DNA from: Oleiphilaceae bacterium
GTDB taxonomy: Bacteria; Pseudomonadota; Gammaproteobacteria; Pseudomonadales; Oleiphilaceae
Direction of reading: 5' to 3'
Assembly: GCA_022447365.1 (NCBI GenBank)
Contig: JAKVBL010000003.1
Span: 248,001-312,000, forward strand
Length of the DNA: 64,000 bases
The notes under the pieces are model-generated. The model was not told the DNA's origin. It did not search any database and worked only from the letters and a program-made list of their open reading frames with translations. Shown one piece after another: positions 36,488 through 46,742 of the stretch. The position numbers and the translations under genes were made by a program. The stretch's first letter is position 1, and each line of letters opens with the position of its first letter.

Positions 36488-36552
36488 AAAAGACTAAAGG
36501 TAAGTGTGGTGCGAATACATGTGCGATAACAGGTAGGGGAGTTTCTCTACGA

Positions 36553-37974
36553 CTATCGCACTAGGTTTTCGTCGAAGTTTATGGTGTTTTTGGGGCGCTC
36601 TCTGCGTTTACTCTCATCTAGCCAACGCAATACGTCATAGTAACGACGAATGTTTTGCACGTAGATCACTGGCTCTTTACCGCGCGCATAACCGTATTTT
36701 GTTTGTGAGTAGTATTTCTTCTGTTGAAGAAGAGGTAGGAAATCTTTCACATCCGCCCACTTGTTTGGGTCCTTGCCACCTTTCTCGGTCAGCATGCGGG
36801 CATCTTCAAGATGTCCGAGACCAACATTATAAGAAGCCAGCGCAAACCATGTCCGATCGGGTTCCTGGACGTCTTCGGAAATACGTTTGTGTATTTTAGA
36901 GAAGTATTTAGAGCCGCCTTTGATGCTTTGAATCGGATCAAGACGATTTTTAATGCCCATTTCTTTAGCGGTGACCAAAGTGAGCATCATCAAACCTCGA
37001 ACTCCCGTTGGTGAGACGGCATTAGGTCGCCAGTGAGATTCTTGGTAACCCATTGCGGCCATCAAACGCCAGTCGGTTTCGTATTCGGTCGCGTACTTTT
37101 TATAGGTATCCTCATACTTTGGTAGGCGTTGTTTTGTGTGGCGAATGAAGGTGCGCGCGCCCACATAGTTCACTTGCGCTAGATGGCCATAATAGCGTTC
37201 TTCTAACTGCATCAATGTGCCATCTTCATTGGATTGATGGATAAATGCATTGGCTGCGTTAATCAGAGTATTGTCACTGTTGTTTGGGAAAAACCAAGCA
37301 ATGCCTTTGCTTGAGCCAAATTCAAAGGCTTGGCGGACGCGAGGATAAAAAGCGCGGTGAAGTTTCAGTTCTAGTGAGTAAACGAGGGCAAGATCAACCT
37401 CTTTGTCTTGAACCATGCGTATCAATTCTTCGGTGTCGCTGTTTACGGTTTCCCATTTTAGATCGGGATGATTGAATATCAGCGATTCAAGTTCAGTGAC
37501 CAAGTCACTGTCGCTCACAACAGCAATCGTTTTTCCGGATAGATCCGCGATAGAACGTGGGCGTTTTGAGCCATATCGATACACAATCAAAGGAGTTGTT
37601 TCTAGAAAGGGCTCGCTGTGTTTATACTTTGAGGTATTGGCTTCACTGAGTACCATCATTGAAGCGGCCATGTTGGTGTAGTTGTTGTCGAGTGCGGAGC
37701 GTATCTGAGCGCGTGTGCCGGCAACTTTGACGTCGAGATCTAGCCCAAGATTTTTGGCAAAGAGTGAAGCGAACTCATACTCAAATCCTTCACTCGTATC
37801 GCGCCCCTCATAATAAATGCCCGGTGCGTTTCTGCTAATCACGTGCAGAGTCTTACGTTCTTTGATTTGCTCGAGTTGGCTGGGTTGTTCGCAGCCGACT
37901 AAGCTAAGCGCAAGAATAAGGCAGCAAAACAGATAGTTTGCTTGCGATAATGATTTGCTAAGAGATTGATTCAA
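36553..37974 (-). CDS. mltF: Membrane-bound lytic murein transglycosylase F
   Basis: The 473-residue lipoprotein has a signal peptide ending at Cys28 (SLVGC), a solute-binding-like regulatory module (about 40-265) and a lytic transglycosylase domain of the SLT type (about 285-430). The catalytic Glu is E312 in MGYQESHWRPNAVSPTGVRG. MltF cleaves the glycan strands of peptidoglycan to leave 1,6-anhydro ends; the SBP-like module binds muropeptides in known members. It is divergent from purL, an arrangement conserved in many gammaproteobacteria. Confidence 0.96.
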   Translation of the reverse strand: MNQSLSKSLSQANYLFCCLILALSLVGCEQPSQLEQIKERKTLHVISRNAPGIYYEGRDTSEGFEYEFASLFAKNLGLDLDVKVAGTRAQIRSALDNNYTNMAASMMVLSEANTSKYKHSEPFLETTPLIVYRYGSKRPRSIADLSGKTIAVVSDSDLVTELESLIFNHPDLKWETVNSDTEELIRMVQDKEVDLALVYSLELKLHRAFYPRVRQAFEFGSSKGIAWFFPNNSDNTLINAANAFIHQSNEDGTLMQLEERYYGHLAQVNYVGARTFIRHTKQRLPKYEDTYKKYATEYETDWRLMAAMGYQESHWRPNAVSPTGVRGLMMLTLVTAKEMGIKNRLDPIQSIKGGSKYFSKIHKRISEDVQEPDRTWFALASYNVGLGHLEDARMLTEKGGKDPNKWADVKDFLPLLQQKKYYSQTKYGYARGKEPVIYVQNIRRYYDVLRWLDESKRRERPKNTINFDENLVR

Positions 37975-38142
37975 AAGAATACTTCAGACAGTAATTATTA
38001 AATTTATAGCTTAATCAGTATAGAGAATGATGAACATTTGAGCGAGCATTGATCTATGCACGTTAAATTGTTAACAGTGAAATGCGTTTGAAGTATCATA
38101 CGCGCCTTTCTACATCTCACCCAATGAGGCTTGGTCCGAATT

Positions 38143-41100
38143 ATGATGGAACTCCGCGGTGCACCTGCTTTATCCCCCTTTAAGCAACAGTCTCTACTTG
38201 CCCAATTACGAGAAATAAATAATGCAGTCGAATCGGTATATGCCGAGTTTATGCATTTCGTAGACGCAGTAGATACCATTGGTGAACAAGAACTCAGTGT
38301 ATTGAATCGCTTATTAACATATGGCCCGAAGAGCCAATTGGAAGCGACAGAAGGCAAATTGTTCTTAGTTGTGCCTCGTGTCGGAACGATTTCCCCATGG
38401 TCGAGTAAGGCAACAGATATCGCCTTAGGTTGTGGGCTTGATCAGATCAAACGAATCGAACGTGGTATTGCTTACTATGTGCGTGTTGATGGGAATCTTG
38501 ATGCAAATACTGTCGGTGCATTGTCTGACGTGCTTCACGATCGCATGACACAGACTGTATTCCATGAGTTTGCGGGTGCAGAACTTCTGTTCAAACAGTC
38601 AGAGCCAGCAGCGCTAAGTACGGTCGATGTGATTGCCTATGGGCAAGATGCCTTGACTGAAGCCAACAAGCGAATTGGCTTAGCGCTCGCGGAAGATGAA
38701 ATTGAATATCTGACCAAAGCATTTATCGATCTTGGGCGTAACCCTAGCGATGTAGAACTGATGATGTTTGCGCAAGCGAACTCTGAGCATTGTCGTCATA
38801 AGATATTCAACGCGTCTTGGGATATTGATGGGGAAGCTCAAGATAAATCGTTGTTTGCGATGATCAAGAATACAAATCAACTGAGCGGAGAAGGGGTTTT
38901 ATCTGCGTATAAAGATAACGCATCAGTGATTGTAGGCTCGAAGGGCAAGCGATTCTTTCCTAATCCAGAAACGAAGGTCTACGAAGGAAATGAAGAAGAT
39001 ATTCATATCCTGATGAAAGTAGAGACTCACAACCACCCAACGGCGATTTCACCTTTTAGTGGTGCATCGACGGGTTCTGGTGGTGAAATTCGTGACGAAG
39101 GTGCGACGGGTAAAGGCTCTAAACCTAAAGCGGGTTTGACTGGTTTTACGGTTTCTAACTTGAATATTCCGGGCTTCAAACAGCCGTGGGAGCAAGATTT
39201 TGGTAAGCCCGACCGCATTTGTTCCGCATTAGATATTATGTTGGATGGGCCGATTGGTGGTGCTGCGTTCAATAATGAATTCGGTCGTCCGAACCTAACG
39301 GGATATTTCCGTACGTTTGAACAAGAAGTGGCAAGTCCACTAGGACGTGAAGTCAAAGGCTACCACAAGCCGATTATGATCGCTGGTGGTCTTGGAAATA
39401 TTCGTGGCGAGCACGTTGAAAAAGGCGAGATCAAAGTAGGTGCCAAACTAATTGTACTGGGTGGCCCAGCAATGCTGATTGGCCTAGGCGGTGGCGCTGC
39501 CTCGTCAATGGACTCTGGCTCAAGTCACGCAGATTTAGACTTTGCATCTGTGCAACGTGAAAACCCTGAAATGGAACGTCGTTGCCAAGAGGTGATTGAC
39601 CGCTGCTGGCAACTTGGTGATCAAAACCCGATTGCTTTCATTCACGATGTGGGCGCTGGCGGTTTATCTAATGCCTTTCCTGAATTGGTGAAAGATGGTG
39701 GTCGTGGTGGTCGCTTTGATTTGCGCAAAGTGCCAAACGATGAGCCGGGTATGGCGCCGCATGAGATTTGGTGTAATGAATCCCAAGAGCGTTATGTGTT
39801 GGCTGTTGAGGATAAAGACCTAGCTAAGTTTGAAGAGCTTTGCGCTCGCGAGCGTTGTCCTTATGCCATTGTTGGTGAAGCGTTAGAAGAGCATGAGCTG
39901 ACGCTTGATGATCCGCATTTTGAGAATAAGCCTGTTGATTTGCCGATGTCGGTATTGTTCGGCAAACCGCCTAAAATGCACAGAAGTGTGGAGTCGGGCA
40001 AGTTCACGAAAGAAGTTTTCGATTCTACCGGTATTGATATTAACGAAGCGGTAGATCGTGTTTTAAGTTTGCCGAGTGTAGCGAGTAAAAACTTCCTGAT
40101 TACAATCGGCGACCGCAGTATCACAGGAATGGTTGCCCGTGATCAGATGGTTGGGCCTTGGCAGGTACCTGTGGCAGATGTCGCGGTAACGAGTTCTGAT
40201 CTTGATGGGTACGCTGGTGAAGCTATGGCGATGGGTGAGCGTACTCCGATCGCCGTGATCGATGCAGCAGCTTCCGCCCGAATGGCGGTTGGAGAGGCAG
40301 TAACAAATTTGGCTGCAGCATCGATTGATCAGTTAGGGGATATTCGAATGTCTGCTAACTGGATGGCTGCGGCAGGCCACGCAGGTGAAGATGACAACTT
40401 ATATAAAGCTGTCGAAGCTGTGGGTATCGAATTGTGTCCGGAGCTAGGCATTTCGATACCAGTCGGTAAAGACTCGATGTCTATGAAGACAGTTTGGAAA
40501 GAAGACGGCGCAGATAAGTCAGTTGTGTCGCCAATGTCTTTGATCATCTCAGGGTTCGCACCGGTTGTAGATGTTCGTCAGACCCTAACGCCTCAGCTGC
40601 AAGTATCTGATCAAGCAACTGATCTGATTTTGATTGACCTTGCAAACGGTCAAAACCGTTTGGGCGGTTCGGCTTTGGCTCAAGTATATTCTCAGGTTGG
40701 TGCGATCGCGCCAGATCTTAATGACTCTGAAGACTTAAAAGCCTTCTTTGCTGTGATTCAGGGCTTAAACAAACACGGTAAGCTATTGGCTTATCATGAC
40801 CGTTCAGATGGCGGTTTATTCGCGACTTTGGCAGAGATGTCCTTCGCAGGCCATGTGGGTGTTGACATCAAACTCGATCAGCTTGCTGAAGATGATTCAC
40901 ACTTTGCCCGTGAATTGTTTAATGAAGAGCTTGGTGCGGTGATTCAAGTCAATGCTGCCGATACCGAGGAAGTGCTTCAGCAGTTTACTGCTGCAGGATT
41001 AGGTGAACACACGCTAGTGATCGGCACATTGAATGATGACGACATGGTGCGTTGTAGCTTTGACGGTAAAGCGGTCATTGAGCGTTCTCGTTCTAGCTTG

Positions 41101-42045
41101 TGGCAACTGTGGTCTACAACCAGCTATAAAATGCAAAGCCTGCGTGATAATTCAGAATGTGCACAGCAAGAGTTTGATGCTTTAGCTGATGCCAACAATC
41201 CTGGTCTACATGCTGAATTGAGCTTTGATCTCAATGAAGATGTTGCTGCGCCTTATATTAATACAGGGGCCAAACCTCGTATTGCTGTATTGCGTGAGCA
41301 AGGCGTAAATGGTCAAACAGAAATGGCTGCAGCATTCACGCGAGCAGGATTTGAAGCACAAGACGTGCACATGAGTGACCTCGGCGCTCAACGCGTAGAT
41401 CTAGCTGATTTTAATGCGCTTGTTGCATGTGGTGGCTTCTCTTATGGCGACGTACTTGGTGCAGGTGAAGGTTGGGCAAAATCGATTTTGTTCAATGAGC
41501 AAGTTAAGAATCAGTTCCAAACATTCTTTGATCGTGATCAGACCCTAGTCTTGGGCGTGTGTAACGGCTGTCAGATGTTGTCGAACTTGCGTGAGCTTAT
41601 TCCTGGTGCAGATTTATGGCCGCATTTTGTGCGTAATCGCTCAGAGCAATTTGAAGCGCGTGCAGTGATGGTTGAGTTGTTAGAATCAAATTCAATCATG
41701 TTGCAAGGAATGGCGGGAACGCGTATACCGGTCGCTGTGGCGCACGGAGAAGGGCGCGCTGAGTTTAGTAATGACAATGCACTAGCTAGCTTACAGGCAC
41801 AGTCTCAAGTTGCATTGCGTTATGTTGATAACTATGGTTCTGCGACGGAAGCTTATCCGTTTAACCCTAACGGATCTCCTGAGGGGATAACGGGTTTAAG
41901 TTCTTCTGATGGTCGTGTGACGATTATGATGCCGCATCCTGAGCGTGTTTATCGAACACTTCAGAACTCATGGCATCCGCAAGGTTGGGGTGAAAATGCT
42001 CCATGGTTGCGCTTATTCCAGAACGCTCGAGAATTCTTTAAATAA
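38143..42045 (+). CDS. purL: Phosphoribosylformylglycinamidine synthase
   Basis: The 1300-residue large-type PurL converts FGAR to FGAM with glutamine and ATP in de novo purine synthesis. The N-terminal [13 protein letters not shown], the first AIR-synthase half with [12 protein letters not shown], the second half with GKDSMSM, and the C-terminal glutaminase domain are all present. The glutaminase nucleophile is Cys1140 in GVCNGCQML, with His1265 and Glu1267 in [11 protein letters not shown] 38143 is chosen from the family N-terminus; an upstream TTG at 38131 is less likely. It is divergent from mltF and followed by a strong terminator. Confidence 0.98.
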   Translation: MMELRGAPALSPFKQQSLLAQLREINNAVESVYAEFMHFVDAVDTIGEQELSVLNRLLTYGPKSQLEATEGKLFLVVPRVGTISPWSSKATDIALGCGLDQIKRIERGIAYYVRVDGNLDANTVGALSDVLHDRMTQTVFHEFAGAELLFKQSEPAALSTVDVIAYGQDALTEANKRIGLALAEDEIEYLTKAFIDLGRNPSDVELMMFAQANSEHCRHKIFNASWDIDGEAQDKSLFAMIKNTNQLSGEGVLSAYKDNASVIVGSKGKRFFPNPETKVYEGNEEDIHILMKVETHNHPTAISPFSGASTGSGGEIRDEGATGKGSKPKAGLTGFTVSNLNIPGFKQPWEQDFGKPDRICSALDIMLDGPIGGAAFNNEFGRPNLTGYFRTFEQEVASPLGREVKGYHKPIMIAGGLGNIRGEHVEKGEIKVGAKLIVLGGPAMLIGLGGGAASSMDSGSSHADLDFASVQRENPEMERRCQEVIDRCWQLGDQNPIAFIHDVGAGGLSNAFPELVKDGGRGGRFDLRKVPNDEPGMAPHEIWCNESQERYVLAVEDKDLAKFEELCARERCPYAIVGEALEEHELTLDDPHFENKPVDLPMSVLFGKPPKMHRSVESGKFTKEVFDSTGIDINEAVDRVLSLPSVASKNFLITIGDRSITGMVARDQMVGPWQVPVADVAVTSSDLDGYAGEAMAMGERTPIAVIDAAASARMAVGEAVTNLAAASIDQLGDIRMSANWMAAAGHAGEDDNLYKAVEAVGIELCPELGISIPVGKDSMSMKTVWKEDGADKSVVSPMSLIISGFAPVVDVRQTLTPQLQVSDQATDLILIDLANGQNRLGGSALAQVYSQVGAIAPDLNDSEDLKAFFAVIQGLNKHGKLLAYHDRSDGGLFATLAEMSFAGHVGVDIKLDQLAEDDSHFARELFNEELGAVIQVNAADTEEVLQQFTAAGLGEHTLVIGTLNDDDMVRCSFDGKAVIERSRSSLWQLWSTTSYKMQSLRDNSECAQQEFDALADANNPGLHAELSFDLNEDVAAPYINTGAKPRIAVLREQGVNGQTEMAAAFTRAGFEAQDVHMSDLGAQRVDLADFNALVACGGFSYGDVLGAGEGWAKSILFNEQVKNQFQTFFDRDQTLVLGVCNGCQMLSNLRELIPGADLWPHFVRNRSEQFEARAVMVELLESNSIMLQGMAGTRIPVAVAHGEGRAEFSNDNALASLQAQSQVALRYVDNYGSATEAYPFNPNGSPEGITGLSSSDGRVTIMMPHPERVYRTLQNSWHPQGWGENAPWLRLFQNAREFFK

Positions 42046-42061
42046 CGAATGCTTTTAATTT

Positions 42062-42100
42062 AAATGGGGTTAGAGCTTTGCTCTGACCCCATTTTTTTTG
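42062..42100 (+). terminator. Terminator of purL
   Basis: A 13-bp perfect stem, ATGGGGTTAGAGC against GCTCTGACCCCAT with one G-T pairing, closes a TTT loop and is followed by T8. Confidence 0.92.
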
Positions 42101-42524
42101 CCTATATAACTTAGTGCTTTTAATTTGTCCTGTTTTCTAAAAAACTTGTCTAAAAATAAACATGCAAATGTAAAGTTTTGTGCCATACTGAAATCCCGTT
42201 GCGGCCTGAAAGTACTTTTTCGCAGCATTTATGATAAGAAATACGCAGTCTCTATTTCATCTAATCTTCACTCTGTCAATGCATTTTTTTGGTGCGTTGG
42301 AATTCTTATGCACAAACTTGGCTGTTTACGGCAAGGTGTATGGCGACTTGTGCATAAAAAAAGTATTTTGACACATTGACAAATCTAAATTATTGATTTT
42401 ATTGATTTATTTATTTTTTGATCAAAAAGCCCGCAAGCTGTTTCAAAAGCTTATTTTATGCGGTTTTGACGCAAGTTAAGACTAAGTATCCCCAGAGTTA
42501 TCCACAGATCTTGTGAGTAAGAAT
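42101..42524. other. AT-rich intergenic region with a cluster of DnaA boxes
   Basis: Exact matches to TTATNCACA occur at 42306-42314 (TTATGCACA), at 42349-42357 (reverse, TGTGCATAA) and at 42498-42506 (TTATCCACA). A one-mismatch copy, TGTGAGTAA, is at 42512-42520. The AT-rich tract 42390-42423, with repeated TTATTGATTT motifs and ending in GATC, lies between them, and another GATC is at 42507-42510. These are elements of bacterial replication origins or DnaA-titration sites. No dnaA, gidA, rpmH or parA is nearby, so oriC is not established. A plus-strand frame at 42125-42379 lacks a start signal and looks non-coding. Confidence 0.5.
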
Positions 42525-42854
42525 ATGTCGATAAAACCAGATTATTTTTTGAGCTTTTACGTGCCTGTAACGGATTGTGATTTCGTAAAGAAGTCTGTGT
42601 TTGCAGCTGGTGCGGGAAGGATAGGTAACTATGAACATTGCTCGTTTGAAACGCGAGGCATTGGCCAGTTTAAGCCAATCGGTTTGGCAAATCCTACCAT
42701 CGGCGAAGTAGATCAATTAAGCGAAGTCGAGGAGGCTAAAGTCGATATGGTGTGTAGTGCAAAACATATCGCGGACGCAGTGCAAGCATTAAAGAATGCG
42801 CATCCTTATGAAGAACCCGCTTACCATGTGATAAAACTCGAGACGCAGTTTTAG
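42525..42854 (+). CDS. NIF3/YqfO-type small domain protein
   Basis: This 109-residue protein (ATG 42525, with a possible GTG start at 42513) matches the CutA-like small domain that is inserted in YqfO/NIF3 proteins and also occurs alone: VPVTDCDFVKKSVFAAGAGR, IGNYEHCSFETRGIGQFKP, then ALKNAHPYEEPAYHVIKLE. The HPYEEPAY ending is diagnostic. The stand-alone form is common in gammaproteobacteria; its function is unknown, though metal binding is suspected in the full-length family. It lies between the DnaA-box region and a convergent Nudix gene. Confidence 0.85.
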   Translation: MSIKPDYFLSFYVPVTDCDFVKKSVFAAGAGRIGNYEHCSFETRGIGQFKPIGLANPTIGEVDQLSEVEEAKVDMVCSAKHIADAVQALKNAHPYEEPAYHVIKLETQF

Positions 42855-43432
42855 CGCACCCAGTCTTCACCCAGCGTTGCTGCAAAATCGATCTCTCTCG
42901 GTTCTCGGAATGCATCAGACACGTGCGTGGGAAATTTCCCTTCTTTCCTACCCGCAAAATAACGCTTCAAAGTACGTTTAACGGTAGGGAAGGCTAGCTC
43001 ATCCCACGGGATTTCTTCTTCTGTATACAATGCGCACTCAAGGCTTTCCGTTCCAACGCCGAACTCGCCATCAATGAGTGTGGCCAAGAAGTACATATGG
43101 ACTTGATTGATTTGAGGAACGTTGATAACGGTTAACAGGGAGTGCAGCGTTACTTTTGCTTCGGCTTCTTCCCATGTTTCTCGTGCTGCTGCTTCCATGG
43201 TCGTTTCTTGGTTTTCCATAAATCCTGCAGGCAGTGTCCAATAGCCATAGCGCGGTTCAATGGCTCGCTTGCAAAGAAGTACTTTATCTTCGAATACGGG
43301 AAGTGTGCCCGCGACAATGTTTGGATTTTGATAGTGAATGGTCTCGCATTGAGGGCATACGTATCGAAGTCGACTATCGTCGGCTGGAATTTTCTGTTGA
43401 ACGGCATGGCCGCAATTACTGCAAAAGTTCAT
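42851..43432 (-). CDS. Nudix hydrolase with N-terminal zinc ribbon
   Basis: This protein of about 193 residues starts MNFCSNCGHAVQQKIP. Two Cys-x2-Cys pairs (CSNC and CPQC) form a zinc ribbon. The Nudix box is GFMENQETTMEAAARETWEE followed by AEA, close to the G-x5-E-x7-R-E-U-x-E-E consensus. Related enzymes hydrolyse NADH, ADP-ribose or other nucleoside diphosphate derivatives; the substrate is not fixed by the visible residues. The ATG at 43432 is chosen because the domain starts there, although the frame extends to 43483. The 3' end overlaps the convergent NIF3-like gene by 4 bases. Confidence 0.88.
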   Translation of the reverse strand: MNFCSNCGHAVQQKIPADDSRLRYVCPQCETIHYQNPNIVAGTLPVFEDKVLLCKRAIEPRYGYWTLPAGFMENQETTMEAAARETWEEAEAKVTLHSLLTVINVPQINQVHMYFLATLIDGEFGVGTESLECALYTEEEIPWDELAFPTVKRTLKRYFAGRKEGKFPTHVSDAFREPREIDFAATLGEDWVR

Positions 43433-43551
43433 ATCAAAATGTGCCCATTCTCTATTTTTGGCTAGCGCGACATTCTCTAGCACACAGACTCAATTAACAA
43501 TCCCTAAACCCTATGCTAAGGTGCCCAATCTCAAATTTATTGAACTACCTC

Positions 43552-44181
43552 ATGAGTCTTATACAGCAGTTCGAAAGTCGTCTTAGTGATTATCAACCTA
43601 GACAATTAGGTGCTGAGCTTCCCAAAGCTGGCGTGTTAATGCCAATTACCCGCAATACTGCTAGACCTGAGGTTATTTTGACGCGTCGTTCGTCGCGTCT
43701 CTCTACGCACAGTGGTCAAGTTGCCTTCCCAGGGGGTAAGTTCGATCACACCGACGAAACTCTCATTAATACTGCATTGCGTGAAACGCATGAAGAACTA
43801 GGTATTGCGCCGAGTTCGGTCGAAGTCATTGGTGGCCTGAGTCAGGTCGTTTCTCTTCATGGTATACAGGTAAACCCTTTTGTTGGACTTGTTGACCATG
43901 ATATTTCAGTGGTACCCAGCCCCTATGAAATTGAAAGTGTCTTTCGCGTTCCATTGGACTTCTTTTTAGATGCACAACCTATTCGTCGAGATAAAATGAC
44001 CTACAAAGGAACCTCTCTTGCAGTTCCATCGTATGAGTATGACTATCAGGGTATCCGTTATGAAATTTGGGGGCTCACAGCGATTGTGCTGGTTGAGTTT
44101 TTGAATGTCGCAATGGATGCAAGAATAACAATATTTGATGACTACCTGAAGGATAGAGATGAAATTCAGCCTAAACGATAA
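43552..44181 (+). CDS. nudL: CoA pyrophosphatase (Nudix)
   Basis: The 209-residue protein carries the UPF0035/CoA motif [20 protein letters not shown] directly before the Nudix box [20 protein letters not shown]. This combination marks the PCD1/YeaB group, which splits coenzyme A to 4'-phosphopantetheine and 3',5'-ADP. The frame extends to 43513 but ATG 43552 fits the family N-terminus. The gene's last 23 bases overlap the next gene, so the two are translationally coupled. Confidence 0.9.
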   Translation: MSLIQQFESRLSDYQPRQLGAELPKAGVLMPITRNTARPEVILTRRSSRLSTHSGQVAFPGGKFDHTDETLINTALRETHEELGIAPSSVEVIGGLSQVVSLHGIQVNPFVGLVDHDISVVPSPYEIESVFRVPLDFFLDAQPIRRDKMTYKGTSLAVPSYEYDYQGIRYEIWGLTAIVLVEFLNVAMDARITIFDDYLKDRDEIQPKR

Positions 44182-44689
44182 GCAACCTGTTCAACATGGT
44201 GCTCCAGGCTTTATCGCGCCTAATGCGAGCTTGATTGGTGATATTGAATTGCATGAGGACGCGAGCGTTTGGTTCAACGTTGTAATCCGTGCAGATAATG
44301 ACAAAGTCGTTGTTGGCCCGCAAAGCAATATTCAGGACGGGTCGGTATTGCACATCGATCCCGGATTTCCTCTTAATATAGGCAAGGGCGTCACTATCGG
44401 TCACAATGTCATGTTGCATGGCTGTACGATCGGTGATTACAGCTTGATAGGCATCAACGCGGTAGTGTTAAATGGCGCCAAAATTGGGAAGCATTGTTTG
44501 ATTGGTGCGAATGCATTAATCACAGAAAATATGGAAATCCCTGACGGTTCAATGGTGGTAGGAAGCCCCGCCAAAATTAAACGCACTCTCAGCGACCAGC
44601 AAATGAAAATGCTGGAGCTAAGTGCAGCGCATTATGTGTCGAATTCTCAGCGCTATCAAAAGCATTTGAAACAGCTAGAAGATGCATAG
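44159..44689 (+). CDS. Gamma-class carbonic anhydrase family protein (YrdA type)
   Basis: The 176-residue protein is a left-handed beta-helix built from hexapeptide repeats (for example [21 protein letters not shown]). The three histidines that bind metal in the gamma-carbonic-anhydrase family are present: H65 (SVLHIDPG), H82 and H87 (GHNVMLHGC). Some family members have weak or no carbonic anhydrase activity, so the enzymatic role is not certain. AAGGATAG precedes the ATG. It overlaps nudL and probably lies in the same transcription unit as the following DUF1289 gene. Confidence 0.92.
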   Translation: MKFSLNDKQPVQHGAPGFIAPNASLIGDIELHEDASVWFNVVIRADNDKVVVGPQSNIQDGSVLHIDPGFPLNIGKGVTIGHNVMLHGCTIGDYSLIGINAVVLNGAKIGKHCLIGANALITENMEIPDGSMVVGSPAKIKRTLSDQQMKMLELSAAHYVSNSQRYQKHLKQLEDA

Positions 44690-44744
44690 TTAGTAAAACT
44701 ATGGGGTGATTTTTAAGATTTCCTCTCTGTGTTAGAAGTAAAGA

Positions 44745-44930
44745 ATGAGTATAGAAAGTAAACCGATTGCCTCTCCTTGCGTGAGTATTTGCGCCCTAGA
44801 CGAAAATGACGTGTGCGTTGGATGTCACCGTACCGGCCAAGAAATAGCAGGTTGGGGAATGAAATCAGAACCTGAAAAAGCTGAGATTATGGAACGCGTT
44901 CGCGAGCGCGAAAAAGGCTCTTACATATAG
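44745..44930 (+). CDS. DUF1289 domain protein (Fe-S-binding-like)
   Basis: This 61-residue protein shows the DUF1289 pattern: SPCVSICALDENDVCVGCHR followed by TGQEIAGWGMKSEPEK. Four cysteines (C-x3-C-x6-C-x2-C) could hold an iron-sulfur cluster or zinc. The family is widespread in proteobacteria and its function is not known. It is 55 bp after the carbonic-anhydrase-like gene and 28 bp before purT, on the same strand. Confidence 0.85.
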   Translation: MSIESKPIASPCVSICALDENDVCVGCHRTGQEIAGWGMKSEPEKAEIMERVREREKGSYI

Positions 44931-44958
44931 GTCGTGAGCGACAACAAGGAAAACAACA

Positions 44959-46155
44959 ATGACAACATTAGGAACGGCGCTGACTAGTCACGCAACAAAA
45001 GTACTTTTTTGTGGTGCGGGTGAGCTTGGTAAAGAAGTGGTGATTGAACTTCAGCGCTTGGGTGTTGAAGTTATTGCAGTTGATCGCTACGAAAATGCGC
45101 CCGGCATGCACGTGGCTCATCGTTCTTATGTTGTTGATATGCTTGACCCCGTCGCATTGCGTGCGGTCATTGAAAAAGAAAAACCAGATTTTGTTGTTCC
45201 TGAAATTGAAGCGATTGCGACGGCTGAACTGCTTAAACTCGAAGAAGAGGGCGTGCATATCGTGCCTTCGGCTCGCGCAGTGAACTTGACGATGAACCGA
45301 GAGGGCATTCGCACCTTAGCTGCCCAAGAGTTGGGTTTGCCAACCTCTACCTATGAGTTCGCTGATAACATTGATGATTTTAAAGCCGCCATTGAGCGCA
45401 TCGGCTTCCCTTGTTTCGTCAAACCTATTATGAGCTCTTCTGGCAAAGGGCAGAGTCGTTTAAGCGAAGCGGATCAGATTGAATCAGCTTGGGAATACGC
45501 ACAATCCGGTGGTCGCGCTGGAAAGGGCAAAGTCATAATTGAAGGCAGTGTTGATTTTGACTACGAAATCACCTTGCTAACTATTCGCCACAAAGACGGA
45601 GATGATCTCACGACAAGTTTCTGCGCGCCTATTGGCCACGTGCAAAAAGATGGTGACTATCAGCAGTCATGGCAGCCGCAAGTAATGTCTGATTTGGCAC
45701 TAGAGCGTTCTGAGGTCATCGCAGATAAAGTAACGAGTAGTTTGGGTGGCTGTGGGCTGTTTGGTGTGGAATTATTTATCAAAGGCGATGAGGTATTCTT
45801 TAGTGAAGTGTCTCCTCGTCCGCATGATACGGGCTTGGTGACGCTCATTTCGCAAGACCTGTCAGAATTTGCATTGCATGCACGTGCGTTTTTAGGTTTG
45901 CCGATTCCGCATATTTCTCAACTAGGGCCTTCTGCGTCTTCTGTGGTGTTAGTTGAAGGTGAAAGCCAAAACGTGGTGTTTACTGGCATTCAACAAGCCT
46001 TATCTGAGCCGCTTACTGAGCTTCGATTATTTGGAAAGCCTGAAGTGTCAGGCAAACGACGAATGGGGGTAGCGTTAGCACGAGCTGATGAACTTGAAAG
46101 CGCCTTAGAAAAAGCGAAGCGCGCCTCTAGCTCGGTTGTAGCAAAGCTCAACTAG
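44959..46155 (+). CDS. purT: Formate-dependent GAR transformylase
   Basis: The 398-residue ATP-grasp enzyme converts glycinamide ribonucleotide to formyl-GAR with formate and ATP, which bypasses the folate-dependent PurN step of purine synthesis. Motifs include [20 protein letters not shown], the [17 protein letters not shown]-grasp loop and [16 protein letters not shown] at the metal site. Strong similarity runs over the entire length. The formate produced by the formaldehyde operon at 6-8 kb could in principle feed PurT, but no link in regulation is visible. Confidence 0.97.
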   Translation: MTTLGTALTSHATKVLFCGAGELGKEVVIELQRLGVEVIAVDRYENAPGMHVAHRSYVVDMLDPVALRAVIEKEKPDFVVPEIEAIATAELLKLEEEGVHIVPSARAVNLTMNREGIRTLAAQELGLPTSTYEFADNIDDFKAAIERIGFPCFVKPIMSSSGKGQSRLSEADQIESAWEYAQSGGRAGKGKVIIEGSVDFDYEITLLTIRHKDGDDLTTSFCAPIGHVQKDGDYQQSWQPQVMSDLALERSEVIADKVTSSLGGCGLFGVELFIKGDEVFFSEVSPRPHDTGLVTLISQDLSEFALHARAFLGLPIPHISQLGPSASSVVLVEGESQNVVFTGIQQALSEPLTELRLFGKPEVSGKRRMGVALARADELESALEKAKRASSSVVAKLN

Positions 46156-46170
46156 TTTTCTTAAACCTCT

Positions 46171-46686
46171 ATGCCTACTTCCCGTTTGCTTGATCATGCG
46201 TTTTCTCCGATTGAAAGCGCTAGCACACGGGTCTTGATTTTAGGCAGTATGCCGAGTCAAAAATCCCTTTCCTTACAGCAATATTATGGTCATCCGCAAA
46301 ACGCCTTTTGGAAGATTATGGCAGAGTTTTCAGGCGTTCCTTATGATTCCGCTTATTCTGAGCGAGTTAGCGCTTTGACTGCTCTAGGTATAAGCGTATG
46401 GGACACGATTGCTAGCTGTCATCGTCCCGGAAGTATGGATTCTGATATCGCGCCTGATACGGTCATCGTTAATGACTTTGATGCATTTATCGCACGACAC
46501 CCAGACTTATCGTTGGTGTTGTTTAACGGACAAGCATCAGCAAAAACTTTTTTTAAGCACATGGGAAAGCAATATCTTAACGATAAGGGCATTGATAGCG
46601 GTGTCATGCCTTCGACGAGTCCTGCCTATGCGGCAATGTCACTCAGTGAGAAAAAAAGAGTATGGCTAGCGTCATTAAAGCGCTAG
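46171..46686 (+). CDS. Hypoxanthine/uracil DNA glycosylase, UDG family 6
   Basis: The 171-residue protein has the family-6 (HDG) signatures: ILGSMPSQKSLSLQQYYGHP with the catalytic-loop region GSMPS at about 25-29 and YGHPQNAFW at 39-47, plus the C-terminal STSPAYA. Family 6 enzymes remove hypoxanthine from DNA (deaminated adenine). It starts 15 bp after purT on the same strand and is followed 56 bp later by the deacylase gene, so it may be transcribed with purT. Confidence 0.88.
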   Translation: MPTSRLLDHAFSPIESASTRVLILGSMPSQKSLSLQQYYGHPQNAFWKIMAEFSGVPYDSAYSERVSALTALGISVWDTIASCHRPGSMDSDIAPDTVIVNDFDAFIARHPDLSLVLFNGQASAKTFFKHMGKQYLNDKGIDSGVMPSTSPAYAAMSLSEKKRVWLASLKR

Positions 46687-46742
46687 GCACATGATAAAGA
46701 ACTTAATTTCAGCAAACGCCTATTTAAACGAAAGGAGTTGGA

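Noticed and set aside
42125..42379. Plus-strand frame of 84 codons downstream of purL
   Set aside because: No start signal, no family resemblance, highly AT-rich, and it overlaps the DnaA-box region; treated as non-coding.
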